This document shows positions 53,066 to 62,012 of a stretch of 64,000 nt of DNA, piece by piece. Positions within the stretch are counted from its first letter, which is position 1. Each line of letters opens with the position of its first letter. The position numbers and the translations under genes are program-made. The notes beneath the pieces were generated by a model. The model did no database searches. It had not been told where the DNA came from and saw only the letters and a program-made list of their open reading frames with translations. Source of the DNA: Pseudomonas sp. Irchel s3f7 (GTDB lineage Bacteria > Pseudomonadota > Gammaproteobacteria > Pseudomonadales > Pseudomonadaceae). Where the stretch lies: positions 279,464-343,463 of the forward strand of contig NZ_FYDO01000001.1 in NCBI RefSeq assembly GCF_900187615.1, given 5' to 3'.

Positions 53066-53769
53066 TCGTTCCTCTCGCAATTTGGTATTTGCTGGGGCGT
53101 AGCCTCTCGAACACGCGCGATGATTTTCCCAACAAGCAAAATCATCAGCGCGCCAGCCAAGCCGGCAACATAGCGCGACCATTCTGGAAGTGCGGGTAGG
53201 CTGATATCAGTGACAGCCATGCTGCCCGCAATCCATCCGAGCAAAGCTGCACCTAGCGTTATCACTACAGGGAACCGATCCATGAAATGCAACACAAGTT
53301 TGCTGCCCCAAATAATGATTGGGATGCTTATTACGATGCCGAAAATAACCAACTCAAGGCTGCCACCAGAGGCACCTGCCACGGCAACGACGTTGTCCAA
53401 ACTCATCACCGCATCGGCGACAATGATTGTTTTGATCGCGCCGAAAAGCTGAGGGCTTGCGGTCAAATTGTCGTGGGCATCCTCTTGTTCTGGAATGAGC
53501 AATTTGACGCCGACCCACAACAATAGAGCTGCGCCAACAAGTTTAAGGTAGGGCAATTCGAGAAGCTGCAAGGCGAAAAATATCATCGCAATCCGCAGCA
53601 AAATCGCACCCATTGCGCCGCCCAAAATGGCTCGATTGCGCTGTGCCTCCGGCAATTTCCGACATGCCAACGCGATGACTACTGCGTTGTCACCGCCCAG
53701 TAGAATATCTATCGCGATGATTTGTAGAATCGATACCCAGATACCAGGTGTATTCAAAAGCTCAATCAA
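53062..53769 (-). CDS. TerC family membrane protein (YjbE-like)
   Basis: The 235-residue inner-membrane protein carries the TerC signature IDILLGGDNAVVIALACRKL and the second acidic motif DAVMSLDNVVAVAGASGGSL, with about seven helices. These Asp-rich motifs are thought to bind metal ions (Mn export in related proteins). TTG at 53769 follows AAGGAG by seven bases. It overlaps the binding-protein gene downstream by 4 bp. Its link with tricarboxylate use is unclear; divalent-metal complexes of citrate-like acids are one idea. Confidence 0.92.
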   Translation of the reverse strand: MIELLNTPGIWVSILQIIAIDILLGGDNAVVIALACRKLPEAQRNRAILGGAMGAILLRIAMIFFALQLLELPYLKLVGAALLLWVGVKLLIPEQEDAHDNLTASPQLFGAIKTIIVADAVMSLDNVVAVAGASGGSLELVIFGIVISIPIIIWGSKLVLHFMDRFPVVITLGAALLGWIAGSMAVTDISLPALPEWSRYVAGLAGALMILLVGKIIARVREATPQQIPNCERNE

Positions 53770-53885
53770 GACATTCTCCTTGATTCAACGGTTGAGTTTT
53801 CTAGGATCGCCAAAGTGAACTTGGCCCAATGCTTTTTCACGCCTAGTGGTGACGGGTGAAGATGAATCCCACCTGCTTCATTTAC

Positions 53886-56657
53886 TCAAGCGTTGATCGC
53901 GCAACTCTCGCGCTCTTGATCGTTAGAGGAAGGCTCCAGCAGGCTCGACAATACGTAAGGGAGAATGCCGCCATTAGCGAAGTAGGTAGCTTCGATAGCC
54001 GTATCGATGCGCGCTAACAGAGTGACATCCTGCTGACTGCCATCCTTTCGATGGATTCGCAGGGTCACGTCCTGGGTTGGCTGGACGCCAGACTCCACGC
54101 CCAATATGTCGAAAAACTCTGTGCCATTTAGTCTGAGCGAAGCCGCATCCTCTCCATTTTTGAATTGCAAAGGCAAAACACCTAAGCCTGCCAAATTACT
54201 GCGGTGTATACGCTCGAAGCTTTTCGCAATTACAGCTCGTACACCTAGAAGTCGCGTGCCTTTCGCAGCCCAATCACGACTCGAACCCGTACCGTATTCT
54301 TCACCGGCGAAAATGAGGACAGGAGTTGCGTTTGCCAAATATGTCCGGGAGGCATCAAACAACGACGCTCTTTCCCCCGTCGGTTGCAACACGGTATAGG
54401 GGCCTTCATCAGCGGATCCGTCAGCACGTGTCGGTAGCATCAGATTCTTCAATCGGACGTTGGCAAATGTTCCGCGCACCATCACTTCGAAATGCCCACG
54501 ACGAGCACCGTAAGTGTTGAAGTCCTTCGGATCTACGCCATGCTCGGTAAGCCATTGACCAGCACTAGAATCAGCAGCAATAGAACCTGCTGGGCTGATG
54601 TGATCAGTGGTGATGGAGTCACCCAAAATTGCTAACGCGCGGGCGGCAATGATCGGGCGAGCGGCTTGCTCAGTGTCGAAAAAATCAGGTTCCGCTGCGT
54701 AGGTGGACTCTGGCCAATCGTACACCTCACCCTCCGTGGTCTTGATGGCATTCCATAGATCGTGGTCACGCGTCAGGTCTGCATAGAGACTCTTGTAGAG
54801 CTCTGCATTGGCCGCTTTGACGCTCAACGCTTTGATTTCGTCGTTGGTAGGCCAGATATCGGCAAGCAGGATCGGCTGTCCATTAGCGTCGTGGCCTAGA
54901 GGCTCAGTGGTCAAATCACAACGTGTGGTTCCTGCCAAGGCAAACGCGACAACGAGTGGTGGACTGGCGAGAAAGTTTGCACGCAAATTCCCGTGAATCC
55001 GAGCTTCGAAATTGCGATTGCCAGACAACACAGCGCTGCATACCAAATCCTGGCCTACGACGACTTTTTCCAGCGCAGAATCAAGTGGGCCAATGTTGCC
55101 GACACACGCACCACAGCCATAGGCTGCAATATCGAATCCCAGCTGACTCAGTGGCTCGATCAGACCTGCATCTTGCAGGTACGCCGTTACTACGCGGGAG
55201 CCTGGTGTGAACAGCGTCTTGACCCATGGCTTGGCAACGAGTCCTTTCTGAACAGCCTTCTGGGCCAAGAGGCCAGCTGCAATTAGCAACTCAGGGTTCG
55301 AGGTATTAGTGCAAGATGTAATCGCAGCAACCAAGACATGGCCATGCCCGACCTCATAGTCTTGAGCAGGGCCAGGGGCACCCGCAGGCAACGCGTGAAC
55401 GGTGTAGTGTTCTTCCAGTTGCGCTGGCGATTTGGCGTAGCCGCCACTTTTGGCATCCTGCAGCATCACCTCATCAAATCGACGTCCCAAAGCCACCAGA
55501 TCGACACGATCCTGTGGACGCTTTGGGCCCGAAACACTGGGAACTATGCGATCAAGATCAACAGTAATGACCGATGAGTAGTCAATACTGCCCGGCGCAG
55601 GTGAACCAAACAGTTCTTGTACCTCGAAGTATTTACGGATCAGCTCTACCTGCTGAGCACTACGTCCCGTCTGCGTGTAGTAATCGAGAGTTTGTTCGTC
55701 AACCGGAAAGAAACCGCTGGTGGCACCATATTCTGGCGCCATGTTTGCTATGGTTGCGCGGTCAGTAGCGCTGAGGGAGCTAGCACCCTCACCAAAAAAT
55801 TCGACTAATTTACCGACCACTTTCGCCGCACGCAGCGTTTGAGTGATCTGCAGAACTGCGTCGGTTGCGGTAACGCCTGCACGCAGCGCGCCTTTGAGTT
55901 CGACACCGATCACATCGGGCATCAGCATGTATACCGGCTGACCGAGCATGCCCGCTTCAGCCTCGATGCCACCAACGCCCCAACCGAGCACGCCTATACC
56001 ATTAATCATGGTGGTATGGCTGTCTGTTCCTACAAGGGTGTCCGGATAGACCACGCCATTTTTTTCGATTACGCCCTGAGCCAAATATTCAAGGTTGATT
56101 TGATGGCAAATACCTATGCCCGGCGGAATAACTTTGAAAGTCTCAAATGCCTGCATGCCCCACTTCATCAGCTCATAGCGCTCTCTGTTGCGCTTGAATT
56201 CAACCTCCATGTTCTGCCGTAGCGCATTGGGAACGTTGGAAAACTCGGTTTGCACCGAGTGATCCACCACCAAATGAACAGGTACCAATGGCTCAATAGC
56301 CTTGGGATTCGCGCCACGTTTTTTCGCCTGACTGCGCATAGCAGCCAGGTCGGTCAGTAAAGGAATGCCGGTGAAGTCTTGAAGTAATACACGACCCACC
56401 ACAAACGGAATCTCACGCTCACGGCTTTCCTGCGGCTGCCATGAGGCCAGGTCGTCAACATGGGAAGCCAAAACCTTGGTGCCGTCGCAATTGCGCAGCA
56501 CAGACTCCAACAGTATTCGTATCACTACAGGTAATCGAACCAACTGCGGATACCCTTCTGCCTGTAGAGCAGCCAGAGAATGGTAACGGTGCTCTCGCCC
56601 ATCGGACGTCTCAAAGGTTTGCAGACGCATAATCGCAGGAAAGGTTGAGTCGGTCAT
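53886..56657 (-). CDS. acnA: Aconitate hydratase (AcnA-type)
   Basis: This is a full-length 923-residue monomeric aconitase. It has the N-terminal catalytic region (VHLVVDHSVQTEF, PDTLVGTDSHTTMINGIGVL, GWGVGGIEAEAGMLG), the three [4Fe-4S] cysteines (SCTNTSNPELL and YGCGACVGNIGPL), and the C-terminal swivel domain (EEYGTGSSRDWAAKG). The second cysteine motif reads CGAC where AcnA usually has CTTC, so this is a divergent paralogue. ATG at 56657 with GAGAGAAG upstream. Its place beside tct genes, GntR and PrpF-like genes indicates a dedicated role in tricarboxylate catabolism. Confidence 0.93.
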   Translation of the reverse strand: MTDSTFPAIMRLQTFETSDGREHRYHSLAALQAEGYPQLVRLPVVIRILLESVLRNCDGTKVLASHVDDLASWQPQESREREIPFVVGRVLLQDFTGIPLLTDLAAMRSQAKKRGANPKAIEPLVPVHLVVDHSVQTEFSNVPNALRQNMEVEFKRNRERYELMKWGMQAFETFKVIPPGIGICHQINLEYLAQGVIEKNGVVYPDTLVGTDSHTTMINGIGVLGWGVGGIEAEAGMLGQPVYMLMPDVIGVELKGALRAGVTATDAVLQITQTLRAAKVVGKLVEFFGEGASSLSATDRATIANMAPEYGATSGFFPVDEQTLDYYTQTGRSAQQVELIRKYFEVQELFGSPAPGSIDYSSVITVDLDRIVPSVSGPKRPQDRVDLVALGRRFDEVMLQDAKSGGYAKSPAQLEEHYTVHALPAGAPGPAQDYEVGHGHVLVAAITSCTNTSNPELLIAAGLLAQKAVQKGLVAKPWVKTLFTPGSRVVTAYLQDAGLIEPLSQLGFDIAAYGCGACVGNIGPLDSALEKVVVGQDLVCSAVLSGNRNFEARIHGNLRANFLASPPLVVAFALAGTTRCDLTTEPLGHDANGQPILLADIWPTNDEIKALSVKAANAELYKSLYADLTRDHDLWNAIKTTEGEVYDWPESTYAAEPDFFDTEQAARPIIAARALAILGDSITTDHISPAGSIAADSSAGQWLTEHGVDPKDFNTYGARRGHFEVMVRGTFANVRLKNLMLPTRADGSADEGPYTVLQPTGERASLFDASRTYLANATPVLIFAGEEYGTGSSRDWAAKGTRLLGVRAVIAKSFERIHRSNLAGLGVLPLQFKNGEDAASLRLNGTEFFDILGVESGVQPTQDVTLRIHRKDGSQQDVTLLARIDTAIEATYFANGGILPYVLSSLLEPSSNDQERESCAINA

Positions 56658-56696
56658 CAGGCTTCTCTCAGGCTCTAATTGTTTATTTTTATTAAG

Positions 56697-56750
56697 AAAC
56701 ACAATTAGAGTAGAGCTGATATATTGATTTTGTCAACGCAGAAACGCAAT
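56697..56750 (-). promoter_or_regulatory. Candidate GntR operators upstream of the aconitase gene
   Basis: AAACACAAT at 56697-56705 and AAACGCAAT at 56742-56750 are direct copies 45 bp apart (start to start) in the leader of the aconitase gene. The same motif forms an inverted pair in front of the PrpF-like gene. A shared motif before both structural genes with a GntR gene between them suggests its binding site. Confidence 0.55.
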
Positions 56751-56765
56751 TAAGGACGAAAGGCG

Positions 56766-56791
56766 CAAAAAAGGCCGCGAAAGGCGGCCTC
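56766..56791 (-). terminator. Terminator of the gntR gene
   Basis: On the minus strand AGGCCGC-CTTTC-GCGGCCT is followed by TTTTTTGCG, 43 bp after the gntR stop. It separates gntR from the aconitase gene, which therefore has its own promoter. Confidence 0.85.
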
Positions 56792-56833
56792 TGAGCTTTG
56801 ATGAGATGGTGCTGAGCTCAACTTCAGTAGGTT

Positions 56834-57739
56834 TTAGGTTGGCTCTCGATCGAAGACGGCCGAGACAGCTTTTTTACGCCAAGCGCCTTCAATGTGCTGG
56901 CGCATGAAGCTCGCAGCCCCCAGATTGTCGCCCTTCTCGATAGCTTCAAGAATCGATAAATGTTCCTGTGCTAGCGCCTGGCGCGGAAGGTCATGTTTGG
57001 TCTGCCGATACTCAGCCAATCGACGAACCTGATCAAGACGTCGCAACGTTTGCAAAGCGAATCGGTTGCCAGACCATTCGGCAATCGTTTCATGAAATTT
57101 TGCATTGGATTCAAAACGCTCGATGGCGCTCATGGTCAAATAACCACCTTCCAGGATCGCCTGCTGCTCCTTTCGCAGGGCATACAATTGATCCATGTCA
57201 GGCTTGAATTTAGCGCTCAGAATACCCGCCGGTTCAATGGCCAGACGTAGCGAGTACATGTCTTCATACGCTTCCAAAGAATCAATCATCGGCAAAAAGC
57301 GCCACCCATAACCAACCTCTTTCTCCACCCATCCTTCGCTCTGCGCGCGTGCGAGAACTTTACCGATTTCACTCCGTGAAGCACCCAATTCACGGGTTAA
57401 ATCTGCCTCGGTGACCGACTCCGGCACAGTACCGTGGAATCTCGCATTGGCGAGTTTCAAATAAAGCGGATCATCTGTCTCAGTTAAATGAGATAGAACC
57501 TCCGGAGTCAGGCTGTCGACGTCGCCGTGGATGTGGAAGCCCCGATTTTTGTCATACCGCATCAAACCGGCTGTCACCAGGCACTCGAGAGCCACCTTGA
57601 TCGGTGAGCGCGAGGTACCAATTAGCTTAGCAAGCGTCCATTCCGGCAAGTGGGTACCTACGGGCAACCGCTCTCTACGGACGTAATTGATGATTTCCCG
57701 CAGCGCCTTGCGCTGACTGTTGGTCAAATCCTGAGTCAT
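56834..57739 (-). CDS. GntR-family regulator with two winged-helix segments
   Basis: The 301-residue protein has an N-terminal winged helix (residues ~8-72: LREIINYVRRERLPVGTHLP, TLAKLIGTSRSPIKVALECL) and a second winged-helix-like segment (residues ~95-150: PESVTEADLTRELGASRSEI, GKVLARAQSEGWVEKEVGYG), then an FCD-type helical ligand domain (MYSLRLAIEPAGILSAKFKP, KFHETIAEWSGNRFALQTLR) with the metal-site His residues. Ordinary FadR/FCD regulators have one winged helix and about 230-250 residues. It probably controls the aconitase and PrpF-like genes. Confidence 0.9.
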   Translation of the reverse strand: MTQDLTNSQRKALREIINYVRRERLPVGTHLPEWTLAKLIGTSRSPIKVALECLVTAGLMRYDKNRGFHIHGDVDSLTPEVLSHLTETDDPLYLKLANARFHGTVPESVTEADLTRELGASRSEIGKVLARAQSEGWVEKEVGYGWRFLPMIDSLEAYEDMYSLRLAIEPAGILSAKFKPDMDQLYALRKEQQAILEGGYLTMSAIERFESNAKFHETIAEWSGNRFALQTLRRLDQVRRLAEYRQTKHDLPRQALAQEHLSILEAIEKGDNLGAASFMRQHIEGAWRKKAVSAVFDREPT

Positions 57740-57847
57740 GTCTGTTGGCTTGGCTGATCTAAAGGCATTGGGAGTAGCAAATATACACGGTGAGCCAGCG
57801 CTGTGGTGAAAAGCGCAAATTCATCCGACAATCGAGATGGCGGAATT

Positions 57848-57875
57848 ATTGTGTTTTATAACATAAAAACGCAAT
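57848..57875 (+). promoter_or_regulatory. Candidate GntR operator before the PrpF-like gene
   Basis: ATTGTGTTT (57848-57856) and AAACGCAAT (57867-57875) form an inverted repeat with a 10-bp spacer, 33 bp upstream of the start codon at 57908. The half-site equals the AAACRCAAT motif in the aconitase leader. Confidence 0.6.
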
Positions 57876-57907
57876 ATAGGATTTCACGACCCAACCGGAG
57901 CTTCCCT

Positions 57908-59080
57908 ATGCCACAAGTAGCCTATCCAGCCGTATTTATGCGAGGCGGCACCAGTAAAGGCGTTTTCTTTCGAACTGATTGGCTGCCCTCTGATGTCATC
58001 GAGCGCGACCGCATCCTGTTAAGGGTCATTGGCAGTCCAGATCCTTATGGTCAACAAATTGATGGCATGGGTGGCGCTACCTCGAGCACGAGCAAAGTGG
58101 TGCTGATCAATCGCTCCGACCGGGAGGATTGCGATGTCGATTACCGATTTGGCCAAGTTGCGATTGATCAGCCTGTCATCGATTGGTCGGGCAACTGCGG
58201 AAACCTCACTTCCGCCGTCGGCTTATTTGCGATTGCGGAAGGCTTGGTGGATGCACCTACCGACGGCATAGCTGTAGTTAAAATTTGGCAGGCCAACATC
58301 AACTCAAAAATCATTGCCCACGTGCCAATGAGAGATGGGCAGGTCGTTGAGGAAGGTGACTTCGAGCTGGACGGCGTAACGTTCCCTTCTGCAGAAATCA
58401 AAATCGAATTCCTTGATCCAGGCGCGGGCGAAGACGAAGAGGGAGGCCGCATGTTCCCAACGGGCAACCCTATCGATACCCTCTCAGTTCCGGGAGTCGG
58501 CGATGTAGAAATGACCATGATCAACGCAGGTAACCCTGCGATTTTCATTCGGGCGAGTGTGTTGGGATTGCACGGAAACGAGCTGCAGAAAGATGTAAAC
58601 GGTGACCCTGAATTGCTGGCAAAGGCCGAAGCAATTCGAGCTCATGCAGCAGTCCGAATGGGGCTTGCTGCGACTGCTGCAGAAGCGACCCTGAAACGCC
58701 CGCATACACCAAAGCTTTCCTTTGTCGCGGAACCATCTGCCTATACAGCGGTGAACGGCAAACAAATTGATCCATCTACTTTAGATCTGAACGCGCGGAT
58801 CTTCTCCATGGGCAAGCTGCATCATGCCATGACAGGCACTGGAGCAGTGGCGATCGCGGTCGCCTCTATCATTCCAGGAACCGTGTTGAATCGACTGAAT
58901 CCAGATTCGATTGGCAGACAGATTCATTTTGGCCACCCATCAGGAAGTCTTGCTGTTGGCGCCGAAGCTATAGAGCAAGACGGTGTTTGGACGGTATCGA
59001 AAGCCGTGATGAGTCGATCTGCTCGCCGGCTGATGATCGGGCATGTACTGGTTCCTTCGGACATAGTTTCGGCGTCCTAA
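57908..59080 (+). CDS. PrpF/GalD-family isomerase (aconitate isomerase-like)
   Basis: The 390-residue product begins MPQVAYPAVFMRGGTSKGVF and includes DGMGGATSSTSKVVLINRSD, DWSGNCGNLTSAVGLFAIAE, GGRMFPTGNPIDTLSVPGVG and FGHPSGSLAVGAEA. These are the PrpF family motifs (diaminopimelate-epimerase-like fold) found in AcnD-associated aconitate isomerases, 4-oxalomesaconate tautomerases and methylitaconate isomerases. ATG at 57908 has GGAG seven bases upstream and gives the usual family N-terminus. With an adjacent aconitase, isomerisation of trans-aconitate or a methylated or hydroxylated tricarboxylate is likely. Confidence 0.92.
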   Translation: MPQVAYPAVFMRGGTSKGVFFRTDWLPSDVIERDRILLRVIGSPDPYGQQIDGMGGATSSTSKVVLINRSDREDCDVDYRFGQVAIDQPVIDWSGNCGNLTSAVGLFAIAEGLVDAPTDGIAVVKIWQANINSKIIAHVPMRDGQVVEEGDFELDGVTFPSAEIKIEFLDPGAGEDEEGGRMFPTGNPIDTLSVPGVGDVEMTMINAGNPAIFIRASVLGLHGNELQKDVNGDPELLAKAEAIRAHAAVRMGLAATAAEATLKRPHTPKLSFVAEPSAYTAVNGKQIDPSTLDLNARIFSMGKLHHAMTGTGAVAIAVASIIPGTVLNRLNPDSIGRQIHFGHPSGSLAVGAEAIEQDGVWTVSKAVMSRSARRLMIGHVLVPSDIVSAS

Positions 59081-59097
59081 AATCCGTGATGCGCGAA

Positions 59098-59134
59098 CCA
59101 CTAATAGCGACTGAACTCGCTATTAGTGGCGCGT
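59098..59134. terminator. Strong hairpin terminator between convergent genes
   Basis: CCACTAATAGCGA-CTGAAC-TCGCTATTAGTGG is a perfect 13-bp stem followed by CGCGTTTT. It terminates the PrpF-like gene and lies just past the end of the opposing AbrB-type gene. Confidence 0.85.
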
Positions 59135-59183
59135 TTTACCATCAATGGCTAAATGAACTGTTCGCCCCAGAACGGCGACACCT

Positions 59184-60227
59184 TCACTGTGTTTTCGCCT
59201 TGTCCTTTCGTTGCCAGTAGCGAAAAAGAGGTTCGGCCAAGAACAACACCAGTACCAACCGAAGGGTTTGCATCGCCGTCACCAGCGGTACGGACAGCTG
59301 CAAAGTTTCCGCCGTCAAGCTCATCTCCGCGATGCCTCCAGGCATCATGCCCAACGTCAAGGAACGAAAATCGAGCCACGTAAGCCATCCAAGTCCTGCG
59401 GCGGCGGCTCCCGCTATGATTATCATCAAGCAGGTAGATAAAAAGCTGCGCGCTAAAAAACCTGGCGCATCTCTAAAGAAAGATCTCTCGAAGAAGCATC
59501 CAAGACTGCTCCCGATCATCAACTGTCCAAACTGACTGGCTCCCGTCGGTAAAGCCAAATGCAAATCAAACCAGACGCTCGCGCAAGCGCTTACAAATAT
59601 AGAGCCGAACATCCATGGATTTGGCTGTCGCATATATTGCAGCAGCCAACCTGCGACCCCGCTCAAGGGAAACAACACCAATAACCAGTAATAGCTAACT
59701 TCCGAATGGGAAGCCACGGCCACCCCTTCGCCCATGAAGAATTTGAAAGCAGCGGGAACGGTCAATACGACGATCACTACACGCAAGCTTTGAGCTGCCG
59801 CCACTTGGCTTAGCAGCGCACCGTTGCGCTGCCCCAGATTCACCATCTCCGCAGCCCCTCCGGGCATGGAAGAAAAGAATGCGGTCGCTCTGTCGTGCCC
59901 ACTGGAACGCATTAACCAAACAGCAATGACACTCACCATGGTGGTAATTAGTGCGCCGGCAACTATAGGGATGGAATAGTTTAGGATTTGCTCGATGACT
60001 GCCGCATTGAAATGCAGCCCGATACCCAACCCCACCACCCACTGGCCAGCCTTACGCCCACCAGGTAGAGGGGCGATCTGCCAAGGGGCACAGCACTTAA
60101 CCAGTATCACAGCGACAAGCGAGCCCACCATCCATGGCAAGGGCCAGTGCACGTAACTCGCAAGAACCCCTCCAATGATCCCTATAAGCGGGGTCGTCAC
60201 AAATCTCGACCAATGGATTTCTGCCAC
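59184..60227 (-). CDS. AbrB-family membrane protein (transporter-like)
   Basis: The ~347-residue integral membrane protein has two repeats of the AbrB duplication domain with the GMMPGG-type motif in each half: FFSSMPGGAAEMVNLGQRNG and TLGMMPGGIAEMSLTAETLQ, in about ten helices. Related proteins are annotated as AbrB-family transporters, and occur with TTT or tricarboxylate genes. GTG at 60227 is preferred because AGAGGA lies five bases ahead; ATG at 60263 or 60248 are alternatives. It converges on the PrpF-like gene. It may export or import a pathway acid; that is inference. Confidence 0.9.
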   Translation of the reverse strand: MAEIHWSRFVTTPLIGIIGGVLASYVHWPLPWMVGSLVAVILVKCCAPWQIAPLPGGRKAGQWVVGLGIGLHFNAAVIEQILNYSIPIVAGALITTMVSVIAVWLMRSSGHDRATAFFSSMPGGAAEMVNLGQRNGALLSQVAAAQSLRVVIVVLTVPAAFKFFMGEGVAVASHSEVSYYWLLVLFPLSGVAGWLLQYMRQPNPWMFGSIFVSACASVWFDLHLALPTGASQFGQLMIGSSLGCFFERSFFRDAPGFLARSFLSTCLMIIIAGAAAAGLGWLTWLDFRSLTLGMMPGGIAEMSLTAETLQLSVPLVTAMQTLRLVLVLFLAEPLFRYWQRKDKAKTQ

Positions 60228-60263
60228 GAGTATCCTCTTCACGAACATTGAGCGCGCATCCAT

Positions 60264-60510
60264 CCGTGCCCCGATAATCTCTCGAATTGCTGAGACCGGT
60301 AGACGAAGAGGAGCGATGCATTGTCCAAGTCGCTACCTAGATGCCTATAAACAAAAGGGATATGAACTCTCAAAGCATCTGGTAGCGGAATGCGGGGTAA
60401 AAGCGAAGTGCTACCACCCCACAGGTGTGGCTGAAGAACGGGGATATTCAACGTCACACATTCGGATGCAAGCGCTAGAAGAGTCCAGATTTGTTAACCC
60501 TAGGACGCAG
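60264..60510. other. Intergenic region, nothing recognised
   Basis: About 250 bp between the AbrB-type gene start and the gabD stop. No clear terminator hairpin was found for gabD here. It presumably holds the promoter of the AbrB-type gene. Confidence 0.4.
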
Positions 60511-61953
60511 CTAGATCCCCAAGCAGAGATATTTGATTTCCAGATAATCTTCGATGCCGTACTTGGAACCTTCACGGCCCAGGCCCGAGCTCTTGATGCC
60601 ACCGAACGGAGCGACTTCGTTGGAGATCAGCCCGGTGTTGACGCCGACCATACCGTATTCCAGGGCTTCAGCCACTCGGAACACACGACCCAGGTCACGA
60701 GCATAGAAGTACGAGGCCAGACCGAACTCGGTGTCGTTGGACATCGCGATCACGTCAGCTTCGTCTTTGAAGCGGAACAGTGGAGCCAGTGGGCCGAAGG
60801 TTTCTTCCTTGGCCACGGCCGCGTTGTTCGGCACGTTGGTCAGGATGGTCGGCTCGAAGAAGTTGCCTTCCATCGATTTGCCGCCGGACAGTACGGTGGC
60901 GCCTTTGGCAACGGCGTCGGCAATGTGTTCTTGCACCTTGGCCACAGCTTTTTCGTCGATCAGCGGGCCAGTGGTGGTGCCCTCCTCCAGACCGTTGCCG
61001 ATCTTCAGCTTGGCCACAGCCACTTTCAGCTTCTCGGCGAACGCGTCGTAGACCGAATCCTGGATGTACAGACGGTTGGCGCAAACGCAGGTCTGGCCGT
61101 TGTTGCGGTACTTGGAAATGATCGCGCCTTCGACGGCCTTATCCAGGTCGGCGTCGTCAAACACGATAAACGGCGCGTTGCCGCCCAGTTCCAGGGACAC
61201 TTTCTTGATGTCCTTGGCGCATTCCGACATCAGTTGACGACCGATTTCGGTCGAACCGGTGAAGGACAGCTTGCGCACGATCGGGTTGCTGGTCAGCTCG
61301 GTGCCGATGTCGCCAGCGCTGCCGGTGACCACGCTGAACACGCCAGCCGGGATGCCGGCACGCTGGGCCAGTTCAGCCAGGGCGAAAGCCGAGAACGGAG
61401 TCTGCGATGCAGGCTTGAGCACCATGGTGCAACCGGCGGCCAGGGCCGGGCCGGCTTTACGGGTGATCATGGCAGCCGGGAAGTTCCACGGCGTGATTGC
61501 AGCGGTCACGCCGATTGGCTGCTTGATCACGATCAGGCGCTTGTCTGGCTGGTGGCCCGGAATTACGTCACCGTAGATGCGCTTGGCTTCTTCGGCGAAC
61601 CACTCGATGAAGGAAGCCGCGTAAACGATTTCGCCCTTGGCTTCGGCCAATGGCTTGCCCTGCTCCAGGGTCATCAGGCGAGCGAGGTCGTCCTGGTGCT
61701 CGATCATCAGCTCGTACCAAAGACGCAGCTTGTTCGCACGTTCTTTGGCAGTCAGTGCACGCCAGGCCGGCAGCGCTTTGTCAGCGGCTTCGATGGCACG
61801 GCGGGTTTCGGCAGCGCCCATTTTCGGCACGGTGCCCAGAGTTTCGCCCGTTGCCGGGTTATTGACCTTGATCGTCTGACCATTGTCCGCATCAACCCAA
61901 GCACCATCGATGAAGGCTTGCTGGCGGAAAAGGTTCGAATCATTGAATTGCAT
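60511..61953 (-). CDS. gabD: NADP-dependent succinate-semialdehyde dehydrogenase
   Basis: This 480-residue aldehyde dehydrogenase is close to the GabD consensus of Pseudomonas: MQFNDSNLFRQQAFIDGAWV, TPWNFPAAMITRKAGPALAA, FTGSTEIGRQLM, the general base in LELGGNAPFIVFDDADLD and the catalytic Cys in NNGQTCVCANRLY. It oxidises succinate semialdehyde to succinate. ATG at 61953 has GGAGCTGC upstream. The partner gabT is not in the window; it follows the acetolactate-synthase-like gene by 59 bp and may be co-transcribed with it. Confidence 0.95.
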   Translation of the reverse strand: MQFNDSNLFRQQAFIDGAWVDADNGQTIKVNNPATGETLGTVPKMGAAETRRAIEAADKALPAWRALTAKERANKLRLWYELMIEHQDDLARLMTLEQGKPLAEAKGEIVYAASFIEWFAEEAKRIYGDVIPGHQPDKRLIVIKQPIGVTAAITPWNFPAAMITRKAGPALAAGCTMVLKPASQTPFSAFALAELAQRAGIPAGVFSVVTGSAGDIGTELTSNPIVRKLSFTGSTEIGRQLMSECAKDIKKVSLELGGNAPFIVFDDADLDKAVEGAIISKYRNNGQTCVCANRLYIQDSVYDAFAEKLKVAVAKLKIGNGLEEGTTTGPLIDEKAVAKVQEHIADAVAKGATVLSGGKSMEGNFFEPTILTNVPNNAAVAKEETFGPLAPLFRFKDEADVIAMSNDTEFGLASYFYARDLGRVFRVAEALEYGMVGVNTGLISNEVAPFGGIKSSGLGREGSKYGIEDYLEIKYLCLGI

Positions 61954-62012
61954 GGAGCAGCTCCTGTACTCACTCATAAAAGTACGGCGGGCATTGGGTT
62001 GCCCGCCATTCA

